Source: Apostichopus parvimensis
Lineage: Eukaryota; Echinodermata; Holothuroidea; Aspidochirotida; Stichopodidae
DNA length: 21,526 nucleotides
Direction: 5' to 3'
Assembly: GCA_000934455.1 (NCBI GenBank)
Contig: KN886574.1
Location: forward strand, 7,496 to 29,021
Below the pieces are notes generated by a model, which did no database searches, was not told the DNA's origin, and saw only the letters and a list, made by a program, of their open reading frames with translations. Shown here piece after piece: positions 18,857 to 21,526 of this stretch. The position numbers and the translations under genes were made by a program. Numbering within the stretch: the first letter of the stretch is position 1; every line of letters begins with the position of its first letter.

Positions 18857-19230
18857 GACATCTCGACTAAATGGTCCCACGAAATTTCGACTCTTGTCAA
18901 AATATTGACTTTTTCAAAATTCGACTACGGTATATTTCAACAAAAAAAAATTGACATGTCTTCCTCAAATTTGGACTGATTTCTAGAATTCTTACCAAAG
19001 TTTCAAACACATATACTCGTCTCAAATTCTCCATGAGATACCACATCCGAAGTTGTTTACTGTTTTCTCCAATTGTTTTCGATTTTGAACTTTGTGGAAG
19101 TTTATATCAAAATTTCGACTTGTTCCTAGCAATTTCGACTTTTCATACCAAAGTTTTGACTTTTTATCCCAAATATTGACTTTCATCTCCAAATATCGAT
19201 TTTGCTTGAAATTTCCACTTGTTCCTCAAA
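18857..19230 (+). repeat. degenerate 20-bp minisatellite (AATTTCGACTT)
   Basis: AATTTCGACT-like cores fall at 19111, 19131, 19151, 19171, 19191 and about 19209, a nearly exact 20-bp period, with spacers such as TTTCATACCA and TTTTATCCC. Earlier diverged cores lie at about 18861, 18883, 18901 and 18917 with looser spacing. Mutations within cores (TCGACT, TTGACT, TCGATT, TCCACT) show age. No coding frame runs through it. Confidence 0.75.
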
Positions 19231-19239
19231 TTATGTTTT

Positions 19240-19780
19240 ATTTCGAATTATAACTTTTATATAATTTTAAGAATTAAAGTTAAATTAACGCATGATAGAT
19301 GATTTACTCTACCCGATTTCATATTTTTGGAGGGAGCATAACATTTTGCTGACGTCCGTCCTCCCCTCAATTAAAGATGACAATCCAATTTTTCTTTTCC
19401 AATTTCTTTTTTAATTGCCGTCCCCGGAAATTTCTGTGGTATGGGCCGGGGGGGGGTGACCTTTTCCCCTGCCCCACTCCGCTTTCCACTGACTGCCTAT
19501 ATGACAGAAAAAAAAATGTATGTGAATGGAAGTAAAGAGGAGAGAACCACCGTGCAACAGCGGCCGCTGTATTTCCACGTTAAAGCAAAATTCATTACTT
19601 ACTGTGATTCGGAAAGTTGAATTGTCACCCAACCAAAGTTTCTATCTTCATATAGACAGTGGGCCACCGTAGACCCCCATCCCCCCCCCCTTAGGGATTT
19701 TTACCCGCCATGTTTTTCAGATAGGTAGGACCCTCAGCTATCACAATTTGCTTGTTTGCCAATAAACTGGTGGTGGGTGC
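19240..19780. other. no gene seen
   Basis: A+T-rich sequence with G/C homopolymer islands at 19448-19456 and 19680-19690. A NotI-like GCGGCCGC is at about 19561. Short frames have no motif. Confidence 0.45.
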
Positions 19781-19792
19781 GGTTGCCAGGGC

Positions 19793-20120
19793 CGTTGCCA
19801 TGGCAACGTAATAATGAAAAATTGAAATGTTAGAAAATTTAATAATATGTCAATACACAGCATAAAAACACAAACTAAAGTGGCTATCTATGTATATTTG
19901 AAGCTGCCTGGTTGATTGCAATCAACTTCTGGTCATCTAAGGTAACCTTAATGTGCGGTTACCATGGTAATGCTGTCATGAGACACTTTGAATTGCAAAA
20001 AATGATATATCTCTGTCACTGACCAACATTAAAACACAATGTAAGTGTCTAGGTAGATGACTTTAAAGCTGCTAGTGTGATTGCATTTAATATCTTGATC
20101 AATCTGGATGAATATTGGAA
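19793..20120 (+). repeat. dimeric ~165-bp repeat, each unit headed by an X-box palindrome
   Basis: Unit 1 starts with CGTTGCCATGGCAACG (19793-19808), unit 2 with GGTTACCATGGTAATG (19957-19972), 164 bp apart. Each is followed by an A-rich spacer, then ACACAA...TAG/CTATCTA...AAGCTGC(C/T), GTGATTGCA or TTGATTGCA, and ATCAA. GTTRCCATGGYAAC is the palindromic form of the RFX X-box. The repeat family is not identified, and regulatory activity is not shown. Confidence 0.6.
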
Positions 20121-20140
20121 TTTGACAGTTGACAGTTACT

Positions 20141-20492
20141 TCATTCATCGTCATCGGTATCATCTTCCTCGTCATCATCAACCATATCCGCTTGTATGTT
20201 GTAGTAGTCATCGCCTGCATCATCTTCTTCATTAACCTCCCCCGATATCAAATCCACCAGTTCCTCTGGAAGCATTTCATGTTCAGTCCATTGATATTCT
20301 AATTTGTCTCCTTGTAGAACCCATCCATGACCATTGTCAGGCTTTTGCAATTCTGGATATGCCAAATCAGCTTGGTTCCAGACAAGAGCCTGATAGTTAG
20401 CACGTACAATGTGCATCTTCAATCTGTAGGGTGGAAGCAAACTTAGGTCGATGCCACTCTCGCTGGACAGTAGCTGATCCTTTGGTGTGTAG
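20141..20492 (-). pseudogene. C-terminal fragment of an uncharacterised invertebrate protein, interrupted by a G-rich repeat
   Basis: An open frame of 116 codons runs from the repeat junction at 20492 down to the TGA at 20141-20143. It has no proper start; the first ATG is only at 20416. It reads a Ser/Asp segment, LPPYRLKMHIVRANYQALVW (residues 19-38), then HGWVLQGDKLEYQWTEHEMLPEELVDLISGE, and ends in a tail of about 35 residues that is mostly Asp/Glu. The pattern LPPxxxxxxxHxxRANYQxxxW, HGW, W, PxELVD is one seen at the end of large, repetitive-family proteins of unknown function in many marine invertebrates, sometimes followed by a Cys-rich CXC region. Here the Cys-rich part is replaced by the acidic tail. 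The family recollection is from memory; function is unknown. It could be the last exon of a live gene if an acceptor lies nearby, but the abrupt repeat junction favours a broken copy. Confidence 0.55.
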
Positions 20493-20640
20493 CAGGGGCG
20501 TATCCAGGATTTTACAACCCGGGGGGCGCGAATTACTATCTAAGCGGAGCGCCACCATCGGTTGGCGCGCAGTGTACAAGAAAATTTCTGGTTTTGACAC
20601 CCCCCAGATCACCGGAAATGGCACATCTCGGGCTTGAAAA
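20493..20640 (+). repeat. CAGGGGCGTATCCAGGATTT dispersed repeat inserted in gene fragment
   Basis: Begins exactly with CAGGGGCGTATCCAGG, the same terminus as at 10380. It continues through GGGGGGCGCG, CTATCTAAGCGGAGCG and CAAGAAAATTTCTGG. The second half is repeated at 21075-21165. The other end of the insertion could not be located. Confidence 0.65.
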
Positions 20641-21074
20641 TGACGAACTAGATGTTCACTATTGCCTGAGTAACCAAGTATTTTCCCAATATTTTTTTTC
20701 TCCATCCGTAACCTTTTTGAAGATTGTCACCAGTCACACATCATGTTCGACCTTATTGCATCTCCTGTGGATCATTGCTTTTGTAGGTGATTCTACGTTG
20801 CGGCCCACAATACCCGTCAGCCTCACTTTTCAAGGTTTTAAGCCCATTATTCGTTCAGAATTTGAAAATTCACACTTCTCGTGAAATCAATTCACTTCAA
20901 AACATACCCATAATGTTGCACAAAATTTCATCTATGGACAGCCAATACAGAAAAACCTCCATGTTTAGGAACGTTTGTCAGGGAAATTTCGAAAATTTAG
21001 ACACAGTTAACATATTGGTGCATGGGCGCAGATCAGTCTTGGATAATGGTGGGGACGCGTGTCTGTTCTCTGAT
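20641..21074. other. no gene seen
   Basis: Between two copies of the G-rich repeat segment. Frames up to about 98 codons (plus strand) have no motif and no support beyond length. GGGCGCAGATCAGTCTTGGATAATGG at about 21026 looks like a decayed repeat terminus. Confidence 0.45.
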
Positions 21075-21165
21075 ACTATCTAAGCGGAGCGGGACCATGG
21101 GTTCGCGCGTAGCGTACAAGAAATTTTTGGCAAATACTCCTCCCAGATCGCCGGAAACAACATTT
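21075..21165 (+). repeat. second copy of the TAAGCGGAGCG repeat segment
   Basis: ACTATCTAAGCGGAGCG, ACCAT, GGTT, GCGCG, GTACAAGAAA and CCCAGATCNCCGGAAA occur in the same order as at 20534-20625, with substitutions. Direct orientation, about 540 bp apart. Confidence 0.7.
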
Positions 21166-21330
21166 CCCAGACCCAATGATGCTCCCATACCTCCTTAAGT
21201 TTTAGATCTCGTGGCTTAGAAATTTAGTTTGGGGAAATGCATGGGCGTCTGCAGAAAAAAATCCGGGTAAAAAATAATCCAAGTAGACTTTTGTATACGG
21301 ATGGGTCTGGTTTTGTAACTAATCGGGAAG

Positions 21331-21526
21331 CAATTAGAGGGTTGTGCATAGGGTTATGGGGCGCGCGTTTTCATGCAGATGGGAACAATCTCAAGAAGTG
21401 ATGGGTGCGTCCGCCCCCCCCTCCCCCGCCAGCAATGATACGCCTTTGGATCCACTATATGATATTCACAGGAAATGTGCTCAATTCTCAAATTGCATGC
21501 GGAATTTATTTTTAGATTCATTGTAT
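21331..21526 (-). repeat. long inverted repeat, right arm (cut by window edge)
   Basis: Reverse-complement partner of 17717-17900, with the same ordered landmarks including the ATTGTTCCCATC, GCGGACGCA and TGGATCCAA blocks. It contains a few extra bases (TGCATGA near 21376, CCCATC near 21403). The inside edge diverges at about 21330 and the outer edge reaches the window end. Confidence 0.85.

Noticed and set aside
20397..20705. 102-codon minus-strand frame
   Set aside because: Crosses the repeat junction at 20492 and overlaps the better-supported frame at 20141-20492; its sequence is that of the repeat.
20594..21083. Two overlapping plus-strand frames of 96 and 98 codons
   Set aside because: No motif, no compositional support, and they lie between and across dispersed repeats.

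Overview
The window looks like non-coding, repeat-rich DNA from a marine invertebrate animal. No operons, Shine-Dalgarno sites, tRNAs, rRNAs or CRISPR arrays are visible. Open frames are short and scattered, and an assembly gap of 560 N lies at 10738-11297. Nested DNA transposons, short AGGCCTA-type words, dispersed 'GGGGCGTATCCAGG + poly-G' repeats and echoes of 'TGACCT(T/C)TGACC' repeats suggest a deuterostome, most likely an echinoderm. That placement is inferred from repeat style, not from a diagnostic gene. There is no complete host gene. Recognisable protein sequence is limited to two THAP domain fragments, one acidic transposon-type fragment and the C-terminal piece of a larger animal protein family.

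Layout. 101-196: GTCATTCG short repeats. 199-2245: a DNA transposon bounded by TTAA and 21-bp inverted termini, with a THAP zinc finger on the minus strand. 2246-3735: an unidentified G+C-richer block with a TATA-like box, a 96-bp palindromic mini-element and a hairpin. 3736-5177: a second TTAA-bounded transposon with perfect 24-bp inverted termini, a decayed THAP frame on the plus strand and an acidic frame on the minus strand. 5586-7224: a hAT-type element with an 8-bp target duplication, inserted in a dispersed repeat. 7233-10374: mostly unannotatable, with a repeat block and an AC microsatellite. 10375-11699: an element with CAGGGGCGTATCCAGG inverted ends, carrying the gap. 11701-14376: no gene seen. 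14377-15252: a foldback element with 10-bp target duplication, arrays of CCGCCAT and a 39-bp perfect palindrome. 15253-17100: little recognisable. 17100-21526: G-rich dispersed repeats, a purine tract, a long inverted repeat (17717-17900 against 21331-21526), a 20-bp minisatellite, a dimeric X-box repeat, and a gene fragment (20141-20492) cut by a G-rich repeat.

The most informative system is the pair of TTAA/THAP transposons, best matched by the Kolobok superfamily. Both carry a TGACGTCA palindrome about 160-220 bp inside each end. In the right element these two sites lie upstream of two inward-facing frames (THAP from one side, acidic protein from the other). This suggests a convergent two-gene transposon with a CRE/ATF-type promoter at each end. 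Both copies are broken and probably immobile.
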